Below, one piece after another: positions 1 through 10,440 of a stretch of 64,000 nucleotides of DNA. The translations under genes and the position numbers were made by a program. Origin of the DNA: Cristatella mucedo (lineage: Eukaryota; Bryozoa; Phylactolaemata; Cristatellidae); assembly GCA_009760855.2 (NCBI GenBank), contig WPIO01000018.1:4755001-4819000 (forward strand), read 5' to 3'. Positions within the stretch are counted from its first letter, which is position 1. Each line of letters opens with the position of its first letter. The notes under the pieces are model-generated. The model ran no database searches. It was not told where the DNA came from and saw nothing but the letters and a program-made list of their open reading frames with translations.

Positions 1-1455
1 TCGCCCCGAGGCGATCCAATCGTTGTGTGCGGTTAAAAACGCGCCAATTAAATCTAAAGATGAAATAAAATATGTGATAAATGTATAAGGAAATATATAG
101 TAAAAGCTTACCAATTTCATATTACAGCTTCGTTCGTGCACGAACCCCCCCCCCCCCCCCCAGAAACCAGACTCTTTCACCCCCACCTGATCAGTGTGCC
201 ATCATGCTTGTTGATGCTTCTAGAAATGCCAGATCACAGCAGCAGCAGCTGTGCTGCTCACAAACCCGTGGAAACGCTCGGAGCAAAGCTGCCTGTGACG
301 CGCAATCGATCATCGCCAGGTGCTGCTCTGTTTCTTTCAATCGCATCAGCTGCCGCTCCCACCTGCTGTTGCCCTCGGCAAAGCCAAGGGACGTCGCGAA
401 TGGCAAGCGCTGGGGCACCGTGCTTCCAAGCAGGGAGCAAGCCATCCTCTCCCTCCTCCCCCTTTCTCTCTCCCTCCATGGCAAGAGCGGCCCTGGAGCT
501 GGGCAGCAGCCAGTGGCAGCAGACCCTCGAGCAGGAAGCAGCTGCCGGTCGTTGCCCGAGGTCGCGAAACCGAGCGTTCTGCGTTCAGCATCTGTCTGTC
601 TGCACCGACCTGAGACACGAGGGCAGACAGCCGCCGGTGCTGAACCGAACCGCTAGGGCTGACGTGTAGGGCTGAAGCACGTGTGGCGTTAAACCGAGCT
701 GGTCGCATCTGCAGGAGCCAGAAGGTGCTAGTTAAATCGAGCAGATAATGATAATAATAATAATAGTAATAATATATTTGTGTAGCATCCTCAGAGAACC
801 GAATCTCTGTCTAGGCTTTTTCTAGCTCAAACTTCATCCATCTCTGCGGCGGCCAATGTCTGTCTGCTGTCCGACGGATAGATATCCGGTTTGCTACGAG
901 CATATGCTAGCCTATCCATCGAACTCGACCGATGTCGCACCTTCTTTCGGTTGGCGGTTTGAGCGCAGCCACCAAAAGCTTGCGGGCTTATCTTGCAGTC
1001 ACGCTACACGCCGAGACCTGAGCTGGCTCTCTTTAACGAAAACAATGCCTCCTGGCCCATTGCACAAGCAGTTCTACTCGTCGGCAAAACCTGCCTCTAT
1101 TGTCTGTCGATGTGCATTGAGTGTCTCAGACATTTACATTTTTTTGGGTACCCAACGACGTTCTCTAAAGCGTTAGTTTTTGTGTCTGGCACTCGCGGCA
1201 GTTACTTTGGGCTGGAAATTGGGGGATCTCTGTCTGAACTGACCTCGTTACCTTGGGGCTGTGAGTCTGCACACCACTGTGGGTGTACCGCAAAGCCGGC
1301 ACCCGGCTGTGCTGGATTTTAAAACTGTTCCTCGCGGCTGCGTCCGGCGTGATACGTCCTCGAGCGGCAGAGGTCACTGCTTGTCTTCGACAGCGATGCG
1401 AAGCCCGAAGCGCTCCGAGCTACAGCCGCTTCTGTCTCCCTGCTTCGTCCGGCAG
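1..1455. other. Intron upstream of the first RAB28 exon in the window
   Basis: This holds a poly(C) run at 146-161 and a retroelement tail at 740-845. No frame matches the RAB28 P-loop or switch regions. Overlapping GC-rich frames at 81-700 have no family resemblance. Confidence 0.6.
740..845 (-). mobile_element. LINE-B-like 3' terminus, tail only
   Basis: An (ATT)n run is preceded on the minus strand by CCTAGACAGAGATTCGGTTC, the conserved LINE-B/SINE-2 3' end. It lies in the intron upstream of the first RAB28 exon seen here. Confidence 0.55.
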
Positions 1456-1609
1456 GCTTTCCTCCTCGTCTACGACGTAACGAACTATGCCAGCTTTGAG
1501 GACCTCGAAGACTGGCTGGGAAAGGTTAAGAGCGCGGCCGCCGCCGGCGGGGACGACTCGAGCAGCAGCAACAGCAAGCGACCTCATTTGGCGCTCGTGG
1601 GAAACAAAG
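1456..1609 (+). CDS. RAB28: RAB28 coding exon with the LVYDVTNY strand and start of the G4 motif
   Basis: The acceptor CAG ends at 1455 and the exon opens in phase 0 with [20 protein letters not shown]. It ends HLALVGNK plus one base, before a GTCGGC donor. The stretch [14 protein letters not shown] is longer than the equivalent loop of vertebrate RAB28. The next exon supplies the two bases that complete Val of NKVD, so the phases agree. Confidence 0.92.
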
Positions 1610-2091
1610 GTCGGCTTTTGCTTCCAGGGAGCCCCGACGCTTTGTCGCATGCATGAGCTGTGGCAGGCCCCCCTCAGAGGCCTCGAGGGCACTCCGAAGC
1701 CGGAAGCCCCCGACTCGGAGGCCGTAATCGCCTGGGCGCCGCCTACATCTCGGGCGGACGGAGGTTGCATCTGCCACTGTCTCTGCTGCTTCTCTTGCGT
1801 CCGGAAACTGCTCGGCATGGAAGCAGAGCTGGAAATTTCCGGACGTTTCATGCACGCAGGCTCGCCTCTTTGCAGTGGACCTCGAACACATGCGCACCGT
1901 CAAGAGCGATAAGCACACTGCCTTCGCTGCCGAGCATGGCATGTCGAGTCACTTCGTGTCTGCCAAGACTGGCGACTCTGTGAGTGGCGCCTGCCCAGGC
2001 CTGCCTGCATCTCTGTGCTCCGTACTATGTGCTTCAGCTTCTTCTGCGCTATCTGTCTCCTTCTCGCTATCCTTCTGTGTGTGTGTGTGTG

Positions 2092-2125
<34 letters not shown>

Positions 2126-2319
2126 TGTCGTCTCTCTCTCTCTCTTTCTCTCTGTGTCTGTCGCAGGTCTTCGTTTCTCGGTTTGCAGTGTGCGAGCAGT
2201 CGGATGGGCATCTCTCTCCCGATCCGTCTGTCTCTATCCATCTGTGTTTCTCCCTGTGTGCGTATTTCTCCTCGGCTGGTCCATATCTCTGTCGGTCTCG
2301 GTCTCTGTCTCTATTGTCT

Positions 2320-2403
<84 letters not shown>

Positions 2404-2658
2404 CCATCACGGTCTGGAGAGTTTCGATGCCTGTTCTAGTCTGGTTTTTCATCTGTGCTGCACATGCAGGTGAGCAGCTGCTTCCAGAAGATAGCAGCCG
2501 AAGTGCTGGGAATAAAACTGACGAGGTCAGAGGTCGAGTCGCAGCAGCGTGTCGTCAAAGCAGAAATCGTTGCCTACACGAAAGATTCGACCGTGCCGCT
2601 GCAATCGTTGAAGCAAGGCCAGCCTGCTCGAACCTCTGCCGTCTGTCTGCTGCAGTAA
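1456..2658 (+). CDS. RAB28: RAB28-like small GTPase, three 3'-terminal coding exons (5' part outside window)
   Basis: Joined exons 1456-1609, 1876-1979 and 2470-2658 encode 148 residues that align with human RAB28 from its [10 protein letters not shown]-type strand to the C-terminus. The G4 motif NKVD is assembled across the first intron and the G5 motif is FVSAKTGDS. The protein ends in CLLQ, a CaaX box comparable to the CAVQ end of human RAB28, so it is probably prenylated and membrane-associated. Rab28 is an atypical Rab linked to cilia and photoreceptor outer segments. The P-loop and switch exons are not found in 1-1455 and must lie upstream. A species-specific Ala/Gly/Asp/Ser-rich insertion sits before the G4 strand. 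The gene converges on SMC2. Confidence 0.93.
1876..1979 (+). CDS. RAB28: RAB28 coding exon carrying the end of G4 and the G5 SAK motif
   Basis: The acceptor is tttgcag ending at 1875. Two bases complete Val, followed by 34 codons from [13 protein letters not shown] to [11 protein letters not shown]. The donor is GTGAGT at 1980. SAK is the guanine-base contact loop of Ras-family GTPases. Confidence 0.93.
2075..2400. repeat. (GT)n and (CT)n microsatellites in the last RAB28 intron
   Basis: (GT)n at 2075-2123 and a pure (CT)n of about 80 bp at 2320-2398, ending about 70 nt before the acceptor of the last exon. Confidence 0.95.
2470..2658 (+). CDS. RAB28: RAB28 last coding exon ending in CLLQ CaaX box and TAA stop
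   Basis: The acceptor catgcag ends at 2469. The exon encodes [17 protein letters not shown], matching the helix that follows SAKTGDS in RAB28, then VVKAEIVAY and a divergent tail ending SAVCLLQ and TAA (2656-2658). The Cys at position -4 marks a prenylation site. Confidence 0.93.
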   Translation: MSSCFQKIAAEVLGIKLTRSEVESQQRVVKAEIVAYTKDSTVPLQSLKQGQPARTSAVCLLQ

Positions 2659-3058
2659 CCGCGGACCGTGGGAGCGACTGCGCGGCGGCAAGCCGTCCAT
2701 TGTTGTGTCGTCGCGGCGGTAGCTGCTGGAACGCAGACACTGCAAAGCAGCGAGCCACCTGCTTCCTTCTCTGCCAAGCCATGACTCAGGGCGATCTTTG
2801 CAGTGTCTGTCCCTCGCTGGACGACGCCGACGCACGTGCGGCGCGGTCGAGGTTGTGCTTTTTGCCGACGGAGCTCGTTTTTATGGATTGTATGCAATTT
2901 TTCACTTTTACTCGATGTTTCCTTCGAGCCGCATGCAATGCTCGTTTTGAACTGGTTCAAGATACGAGCAAATTATTATTTTGGCTGGACATCTCCTGGG
3001 AGTCCACTATGTGTCAAGTGTATAGCTGATAGCCTGCATGTTTGCTGGCCATCGCATC

Positions 3059-3064
3059 AATAAA
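3059..3064 (+). terminator. Candidate RAB28 poly(A) signal AATAAA
   Basis: This is a canonical AATAAA about 400 bp after the RAB28 stop, followed by T/G-rich sequence. It is the first good hexamer seen downstream on the + strand. No transcript data are available, so use is inferred. Confidence 0.5.
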
Positions 3065-3351
3065 TATTGACCTCACTGCTAGCAAGTCAGTCGTTTGTCA
3101 TTCGGACATTGCCTCTACATGCATTGAGGCGAGTCGCTCTGCTGATCGCGCCAATGCCAGAAAGAAAGCAGCACCGGCGGTGCCTCTTCCCATCATGCTT
3201 AGGCAGCTGTCCTTGTTTGGCAGCTTCCGGCATCTTGCCCTCTTGGCCGCCTGGAGATGCGTGGAAGACCGCTGCCGATCGGCAACAGGGGCCCTTAAGC
3301 TGCATACTTTGCTCGAGGCCTCACGCTTGCTTGATGTCCTCTCTTGCCCAG

Positions 3352-3352
<1 letters not shown>

Positions 3353-3390
<38 letters not shown>

Positions 3391-3419
3391 GGGAGGGAGG
3401 GAGGAGGGAGGGAGGGAGG
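3353..3419. repeat. 37-base poly(G) run followed by (GGGA)n
   Basis: G runs continuously from 3353 to 3389, then GGGAGGGA-type repeats follow to 3419. This is strongly G-quadruplex-prone, and its length is likely approximate in any assembly. Confidence 0.9.
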
Positions 3420-3777
3420 CCAGCGGCAGGCACCTCCAATTAACGAAAAATATTTTTTGTTATATTTTCCAAATCTACTGATTTGAATCAACGGTGCTGA
3501 TGTAGATGATGCTGATGATCAAGAGGTGCTAGGCATCTAGATTATTGAGGCCGAGTGAACGCCGGGAATTGTTTTTTGTTTGCGGTATTTTATGCAATCT
3601 GTCTGAATCATTTCTGTTGCATTACATTTGCCTTATTAGAGCACGGCAACTTAGCTACAAGGCAGCATTAGTGCAAGGGTTAGCACAAGGTAACTGAAAC
3701 TGACTGATTAGTGCAAGATAGCCGGAGCTCATTCAGAAATCCTGACAAAAAACAGTACTAACCAATGCTTTTTCAGT

Positions 3778-4065
3778 ACTACTACTACTAATAATGAGAA
3801 TGCACTTGATAAAGCACTCTCAGAGAACTAAAATCTCTTTCTAGGCACTTTACATTTGCTGCAAAGGGAAATGCAATTGAATGGTGAGTAATATCATGCT
3901 TGAAACACAAACAACGTGGTTAGGGGTGACATGCACAGGGTCAGCATACAAACGTGGTTAGTGGCAGCATGCACAGTGTCAGCACGCATAAGCACATGAA
4001 GGACGAATCACAGGGAGCCACTAAATGCTGTCCTAAATAAGTGTTTTTTTAAGTTCTAAACTGTA
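3778..4065 (-). mobile_element. LINE-B 3' end
   Basis: On the minus strand this carries the LINE-B 3' UTR from TTTAGGACAGCATTTAGTGG-like sequence to the conserved terminus and an (ATT)n-type tail. No coding sequence is left. Confidence 0.75.
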
Positions 4066-4244
4066 CTTTTCTTCAGGCCTGCTTCTGTAAAGATTGGGTC
4101 GAGCGAGGCCTCATTGGGCGCGTTCCACACCCCCCACCATCACGCCCAGTCGAGGTCATGTGGCCACGCATATGCTCTCCTCCTCGTGACCTCAAGAGAC
4201 CATAAATAGTCGGCGACCTCCAGTGCACACTCAACGAAAACTCG

Positions 4245-4350
4245 GAGCAGCAGCAGCAGCACCGAGGAGCAGAGCTGCAGAGCGGAGCAGAGCTGCAGAG
4301 CGGAGCAGAGCTGCAGAGCGGAGCAGCAGCTGCAGAGCGGAGCAGCAGCT
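4245..4350. repeat. Minisatellite with GGAGCAGAGCTGCAGAGC unit
   Basis: About five imperfect copies of an 18-bp unit follow a short CAG run. A TATA-like CATAAATAG lies 40 bp upstream, but no gene could be supported. Confidence 0.8.
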
Positions 4351-4359
4351 GCCGTGCAG

Positions 4360-6130
4360 CATTCATCGGACGCTCGCCTATCGCGAAGGAGACTGGGGGG
4401 GGGGCAATGCAAGGCCTCTGCTAGGACCCTATCAGGAGCACGAGGATCCCTCCACTTTCTCTGCTCACCCCGACTCTGCTCCCCCGACCTCAGTCTCGGT
4501 TCTGCTGCTTTACTGAACCTGCCATTCATCGCTGCCACCGATGCCAGTGCACCGGTCAGCTATTCCTTTCGGCCATGGTGGTGGCTTTGCGAGCTCTCGC
4601 ACGCTTTGAACGAGCTCTTCTGTTCGTTCACGTGCAAAAAACCTACGACTTGGCGCAGGTAGGGCCCTTAAGTCTGACACCCCAGGAAGATACGCTGCAT
4701 CAGAACTCCAACTCCAACTTGCATCTGCCGCTGTATATCGCCATAGCCGATATGGCCCTGCAGTTGTGTTCCACGATTCCTTTGCCTGCTGGTTTCAGTG
4801 ACCCATCTCACACGCGTCCGCGCACGACAGCAGACAGACAGACAGATGCACACATAGACAAACATCCACAAACACACACGTGCACGCACAGGCGCGCCAG
4901 CACAGCAGTTGCTGGTCTGCTCGAGACCACAGCCTGGGATGGGAACCCAACTCATGACCCAAGCAGTCAAGTGCCACAAAGCAAGCATTGGAGCGAAACC
5001 ACATGCTGGTGCACCCGACCATGTCGGTCAGCTTTGTTCTCAACTGATCGCCAGAAAACGCTTTCCTCACTGTGGGGCTTCACTCGATCGCATCATATGA
5101 CAATGGCACAGTCGCCTACTCACGAGGGAGCCTCCCCCACCAATTCCGAGTTACAGGCTTGTCGGAGTCTGTTGATCATGGTCACTACCTTCGTGGCCTG
5201 TAGTTGCATTGGCCAAGTTAAGGCCCTTGGTGACAACCCCTAGCTCTGCGAGATGCGTAGATGACATGGTCACGTTTCTGCAGCCATACCGTGGGCTTAA
5301 CTATTTCACCACAAGTTTCTATGCAAACATCCATGACTGGAGCCTGCTAGTGTCAGACAATGGCTTTGCGCTGATGTCGTGAGATGCATGTCATTTCCCT
5401 CTGATCGGATCGTACACGAGAAGCCTCGAATGTTTTTTCGGTGGCCAGTGCTGTCATGTATTTCACTGACGCCACTATCCTAGTCCGAACTGCAGACAGG
5501 CAAGCTTCAATCAAGCTGCAGGCTAGCCAAAACCAACTAGCCTTAGGGAAAATGCAAGATGATTTGGCCACACCAGGTAACCAGCCATCGTCAGGTGACA
5601 GATCTGCAAGAAGGCATCGAAGCTTCTCGTCTCTCTTTCGTATTCCGAGTATTTCTCTAGCTTCTTTCACAGCTATTTTGAGTAGGGGAACTCGAAAAAT
5701 CGTCGGCCATGCGATCATGGACCTTAGCCTCCAGGCGTCAGTCGTACAACAACTAAATGACATGCTGGTGTGAAAATGTTCATTGTTTACAATGATGTCA
5801 CATATGAAAGGGTCTGTGCAAGACCTTACGTGTTTGGCAATTGACAGGAATTTGTGGAACACTGTTGTCAGGATCCTGAGCATATCCAACGCTCAATCTG
5901 AAACACGGACGAGCCAGACACTGGTGGAGTTCCTGCCACTAAACCACTTGATATCGCCAGAGAGTCGAGACCATGCAGAGCTGAGAATACAAGCCTTGCT
6001 TAAGTCGGTAATTTTTAGGTCAGCTCTTGACTTTCTCCGGTTCTAATCTAGGCACTCCAAGTGTGGCCACTGGGCCACGAGAACGGATATGAACTGCTTC
6101 TGTTTGCAGAAGTAAAGTATAGACCACACC
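4360..6130. other. Intergenic stretch, nothing recognised
   Basis: It includes open frames of 222 codons (+, 4575-5243) and 178 codons (-, 5353-5889), neither with recognisable motifs, repeats in other copies, or splice context. I see no supported gene. Confidence 0.5.
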
Positions 6131-6139
6131 TTCGGCTGG

Positions 6140-6315
6140 TGAGGCATGCTGGCACACTTGGTAAGATGGTTGGATTTTCACGGCCTCGATCCCGAGATCG
6201 TGGGTTCGATTTCTGCATTGGGCGATCCTTTATCGCAGCTGCAAGCCGGAGTGATAGCATTAAAGGCCCTACTGTCACTCTACAAAAGAGACTGTTAAAT
6301 CAGCTAGTTGTGTTA
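6140..6315 (+). mobile_element. SINE-1, tRNA-derived
   Basis: A pol III B-box-like GGTTCGATTTC follows an A-box-like TTGGTAAGATGG by tRNA spacing. A shared body follows (CGATCCTTTATCGCAGCTGC, TAGCATTAAAGGC) and a 3' end AAAAGAGACTGTTAAAT. Three other copies share the whole structure. Confidence 0.75.
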
Positions 6316-6429
6316 TTATCATAAGTAGGATTAACCGGTCGGGATCGTTTTTTCTTTTGATCAGCCGACTCCTCAAACTTAGACTTTAAGCCTGCCTGTT
6401 TAAGTCCTCAATACCAATAAAATATAACA

Positions 6430-6595
6430 TATATTTCATTCGCATAGCGCCCCAAGAGAACCTAATCTCTATTCAGGCGCTTCACATACGCCTCGGGGCT
6501 CGAGCTCACGACCTCCACCAGACCTTGGTCGGGGCGAGCAACTTAACCGCTGGACCAAACCAGCTTCGCTCGTCGACTGGGGAGAAAAAGCTGCT
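6430..6595 (-). mobile_element. SINE-2, tRNA-derived head with LINE-B-like tail
   Basis: On the minus strand the head reads TGGTTTGGTCCAGCGGTTAA and a B-box-like GAGCTCGAGCCCC. The 3' end AAGCGCCTGAATAGAGATTA resembles the LINE-B terminus. Confidence 0.7.
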
Positions 6596-6849
6596 GCCAC
6601 ATACGTGCAGCATAGATACTGCACTGTCAGCTCATGGAGTGGGAAGTGTGCTAGCTGTTTCTCAGTTCTCCTTTGCAGACGAATCAGAAAGCTACTCGAT
6701 TTACTCCAACGCTGACCCCCACCGATGTATGCCGTTAGCATCCGATCCATTCAAAAGGTCGTATCCTGGGGCGATATTAGCAACTAGGCGGTTATGATCA
6801 GTAGGCAGCCCACGGATCAGCAGCAGCCACAAGGACCCAGGTCGAGCCG

Positions 6850-6995
6850 AACCTAGTTATGTCACCATCCACTCCCCATGACAACAAGCTCAAGCACAGT
6901 TACAGATTGTGGGAGTTCTGGCACCTAGTTGTGTCACCATCCATTCATCATGAAAACAAGCTCCGGTGTAGGCATGCACTGTGCGAATTGTGGAC
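6850..6995. repeat. Imperfect tandem duplication, about 70-bp unit
   Basis: CCTAGTTATGTCACCATCCA recurs about 70 bp later as CCTAGTTGTGTCACCATCCA, each followed by a CATGA.AACAAGCTC segment. Confidence 0.75.
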
Positions 6996-8004
6996 AGCAG
7001 CTGGACACGATCGAGCTGCTGCCCACAACCGGTGTCTGCAGAAGCCAAAACTAGCCTATTGCTAATCGACACGGTTGTAGTCAGTCGTTGAGCCATAACT
7101 GTGGGAAGGAGTAGAGGGAAAGTAACAGGATGAGCAGAGCGAGGGGAAACTGCATATGGGAACCTAACAGAGGGGAGCAGAGCAGAGAGGAACAAAGCAG
7201 AGAGGAACCGAAGGGAACATAACGGAGGGGAATACACCAAAGATAAACATGAAAGCACAGGAGTTGTCGCTAGCTGAGACTAAAGCCAACTGAGAGGGTG
7301 ATGTCTGTAATAAAATAGCGAATACACCTCTCAAGCCTGGATCGCTCAAGCCTGGATCACTCAAGCCTGGATCACTTGGCAATAGAGTTTAGCCTTCGGA
7401 TAAAGTGTTAGTTGATATTATCATAATTCTACGACAGATTCATTACTAAGTATGTATTTGAACTGGTTAAACAGATTCACCCGTTCTGTCACACAGCTTA
7501 ATAAAATCGGTTTGCCGCGATACATTTCGAAGAGACTACCTGCTTTGGAGTTAATACAACCAAATCAAACAGCCTTCTATAACCTGAAAACGACTACGGT
7601 CATCTACAAAGTGTCAAGCTCGGGGCAAGAAGATAAGCACCTAGCCAGTGACAGGTAAAGCTGGAATAAAAAGCACTTGGTTTTTTATATATAAAAATGG
7701 TGCCCTGAGACAGGAAAGTGAGTAGCAAATGACTGAAGAACTGGAGCGAAATTCTTTATCGGATATGCACGCTGAGAACCAAGCATGATCTGCTAAATCA
7801 CCATCATAAAAAATCACGAATCATTGTAGCTCATCTGCTACACATCTGCACACACCACATTCATCAGTATTGAAATATCAGTTCGAAATCTCCAGGTTCC
7901 AAATCTTGCTGCAACGCTATCTGCCTTTTGCAATGTGGCTACTACAGCTTGGATCTCTCGGCAATAGAGTTTAGCCTTCGAGTTAAGGTAAGCTTATCAA
8001 AGAG
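6996..8004. other. Intergenic stretch with short degenerate repeats
   Basis: GGGAACATAAC/GAGGAACAAAGC-type degenerate repeats at 7140-7235 and three copies of CTCAAGCCTGGATCA at 7330-7378. The sequence GGCAATAGAGTTTAGCCTTC recurs at 7379 and 7961. No gene is seen. Confidence 0.6.
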
Positions 8005-8152
8005 CCTGATTTCATATAGCAGCATGTTGGCCTCAACGGTTATCACCACTGCTTGCAAATGCAGTGGTCAATAAATGATCGCACTGCACGACTCGAACCT
8101 ATGACCTGGACCGTGAAGGGCTAGCACCTTACCCCAGTGCTACTAAGACCCC
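8005..8152 (-). mobile_element. SINE-1, tRNA-derived, diverged copy
   Basis: On the minus strand the B box is GGTTCGAGTCG, followed by the SINE-1 body (GCAAGCAGTGGTGATAACCG) and a CTATATGAAATCAGGCT-like end. It is more diverged than the other copies. Confidence 0.65.
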
Positions 8153-8369
8153 GGGCAAAGGTAGCTCCCTAGCCAGGAAGCGACACGTTTCCTGTCTTCA
8201 ACGCCGAGCACTTTATCAGCAAATACGTTGGCCCAGTAATGCCTAACCACCCCTAAGACTGCCGCCGACCTGGACTCCTCACAGACACAGGTGCCCTTTG
8301 TCATCAGGCACTCCAGAACCAGCCATTTATTTACCCACACGTGCATTATTTCGCAAGGCTCCTGCTGAG

Positions 8370-8666
8370 TCATCTAACTTACTAGTTATGGGAAAACCCA
8401 GTGTGATTCGGAAATTGGAAAGGCTGACACTCAAAATTGGCTCTGCCAGCATATCTCCAGTTGAATCAGCTCGAAATCTAGGTGTCATATTCCAAAGCGA
8501 CCTCTCGTTAGACGACCATATCAGCTCCACGGTCAAATCTGCCTATTTTCAGCTTCATAACATTGCTAAAATTCGGGCTTGTTTAGATAAGGATACTACG
8601 TCCAAGTTGGTCCATGCATTCGTGACATCTCGTCTCGACTTCTGCAACTCACTGCTTGTTGGCCTA
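8370..8666 (+). mobile_element. LINE-B fragment, part 1 of an interrupted copy
   Basis: This encodes LLVMGKPSVIRKLERL through VHAFVTSRLDFCNSLL, the region after the reverse-transcriptase palm that recurs in at least four other places in the window. It stops in the middle of the LLAGLPAC motif, where LINE-A is inserted, and resumes at 9509. Confidence 0.85.
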
Positions 8667-9508
8667 ATAGGTGATGCCATTATGCGACCTTCACCACGTG
8701 CTCGTAATTTAGGTGTCGTTTTCGACAGCTGCCTCAATTTCAAAAGCTTCATTCAGAAGACTGCCTCTACAGCTAGCCATCACATCCGATCCCTATCCAA
8801 GATTAGGAGCTGTCTCCCACAGTGGCTTGTAAAAAATTTAACTAGCTCTTTAGTTCTGTCTCGGCTTGATTATTGTAATTCCCTTTTGGCTGGGCTACCA
8901 AAGAAAGCTATTATGCCACTACAGCGGACTATGAATATGGCTGCAAGGCTGGTCTTCAAGTCCCAGCGGTTTGAGCACGTGTCTCCTTTGCTGAAAGAGC
9001 TAGGATGGTTGCCGGTTGAGCAAATGATACAGAGCAAAGTTCTTACACTGACACACAAGGCCCACCACGGCTTGGCTCCTTCGTACCTAGCTGAACTGCT
9101 GCATCAGTTTCAGCCTGTTCGCGCCCTCAGGCCCTGTGTGGACGATAAATTAGCTGTCCCATTCCTCCGCTTAAAGACAGTTGGCGACAGAAGCTTTAGC
9201 TCTGCAGGTCCTAGACTGTGGAACTCGCTTCCACAATTCTTACGCAACGACAACTACTCCCCAACTGCCGACTATGGCACATATTTTTCAGCAATCCTGA
9301 GCTGCTACTTCTATGCTCCTCACTACCTCAATTGCTCTCCTGACTCTGCTATGCTTCCCACTTTCTCTTTGTTGCGTGAGACGAAGTCTATTGGCTACCG
9401 AATGCGTACCGAAAGCCGCTTAGGCTGTGAGTGCGCTATACAACACTCTCCTGCGTAACACTCACGTGGTCTTTATGGCTTTGTGGAGTTACAGACGGAG
9501 ATACATAC
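8667..9508 (+). mobile_element. LINE-A insertion inside LINE-B, 5'-truncated
   Basis: This encodes RARNLGVVFDSCLNFKSF, LSRLDYCNSLLAGLPKKAI, PLLKELGWLPVEQ, SAGPRLWNSLPQFLRNDNYS and a C-terminus ending CAIQHSPA. It terminates at a GGAGATACATAC tail. The frame is intact across the whole insertion. Family: CR1/L2-like non-LTR element, by motif recognition. Confidence 0.85.
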
Positions 9509-9997
9509 CAGCATGTGCAATCAGGCGATTGCATCTGGTGCAAAACTCCACAGCTCGGACTTGTCTGTCGTGAGCGTCGCAGTTGCCACATCACTCCACT
9601 TCTCGCCGACCTGCACTGGCTACCAGTCAAGCAACGAATCGACTTCGAGGTTTTGTCGCTCACTTTTAGTTCACTTCATTCTTTGGCTCCAGCCTATCTC
9701 TCAGATCTACTCCTCCACCAGACCAAGCACCGTACCACCCACTTTTCGGAATCCAACAGTCTACCATTACCTCGTACAAACCTCAAATCCTTTGGAGACC
9801 ATGCATTTAGTTCGTATGCTTCCAAAGCCTGGAACTCCCTCCCGACCTGCGTCAGAACATCCCCTGACCTGACCACATTTAAAAGGAACTTAAAAACACA
9901 CCTATTTAGGACAGCATTTAGTGGGTCCCTGTGATTCGTCATTAATGTGCTTATGCGTGCTGACACTGCGCATGCTGCCACTAACCACATTTGCATG
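9509..9997 (+). mobile_element. LINE-B fragment, part 2 of the interrupted copy
   Basis: The copy resumes precisely at CAGCATGTGCAATCAGG and encodes ITPLLADLHWLPVKQRIDFE, APAYLSDLLLHQTKHRTTHF and AWNSLPTCVRTSPDLTTFKR. It then enters the 3' UTR until a minus-strand LINE-A interrupts it again. Confidence 0.85.
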
Positions 9998-10267
9998 TAA
10001 TGTAATGTATCTCCGTCGGTAACTCCCCAAAGTCATAAAGACCATGTGGGTGTTACGCAGGAAAGTTTTGTATAGCGCACTCACAGCCTAAGCGACTTTC
10101 GGTACGCATTCGGTAGCCAATAGACTTCGTCTCACGAAACAACGAGAAAGTGGGAAGCATAGCAGAGTTAGGAGAGCAGCTGAGGTACTGAGTAGTATAG
10201 AAGAAGTAGCAGCTCAGGACCGCTGAAAAGGATGAGCAGTAGTCGGCAGTTGGAGAGTAGTTGTTGT
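9998..10267 (-). mobile_element. LINE-A insertion, minus strand, inside the LINE-B 3' UTR
   Basis: On the minus strand it reads NNNYSPTADYCSSFSAVLS through TESRLGCECAIQNFPA and ends with an (ACATT)2 tail at 9998. It is about 270 bp long and heavily 5'-truncated. Confidence 0.82.
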
Positions 10268-10440
10268 TGACCCTGTGCATGTCACCCCTAACCATGTTAT
10301 TCATGTTGTTTGTTTATCAAGCACGATATTACTCACCATTCGTATGTATTTCTCTTTGCAGCAAATGTAAAGTGCCTAGACAGAGATTGAGTTCTCTGAG
10401 GGTGCTTTGTCGAGTGCATTATTATTATTATATCTTGGGA
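10268..10440 (+). mobile_element. LINE-B 3' end, part 3 of the interrupted copy
   Basis: The LINE-B 3' UTR resumes at ACCCTGTGCATGTCACCCC and ends with the conserved 3' terminus (AAAGTGCCTAGACAGAGATT, then TTCTCTGAGGGTGCTTTGTC) and an (ATT)n tail. Confidence 0.85.

Noticed and set aside
2000-2450. Long Ser/Leu- and Cys/Val-rich frames across the RAB28 intron
   Set aside because: They are translations of (CT)n and (GT)n microsatellites; the same applies at 31.5, 37.4, 45.3, 52.8 and 56.1 kb.
4575-5243. 222-codon plus-strand frame near a CAG-rich minisatellite and TATA-like CATAAATAG
   Set aside because: The protein has no family resemblance and contains a translated (ACAG/ACAC) repeat; I could not assemble a gene.
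5353-5889. 178-codon minus-strand frame
   Set aside because: No recognisable motifs, no splice or start context, and no copies elsewhere in the window; the composition is not distinguishable from non-coding DNA.
6160-6225. Possible tRNA gene
   Set aside because: The A and B boxes are recognisable but the cloverleaf is incomplete and the sequence continues into a body shared by three other copies; it is a SINE.
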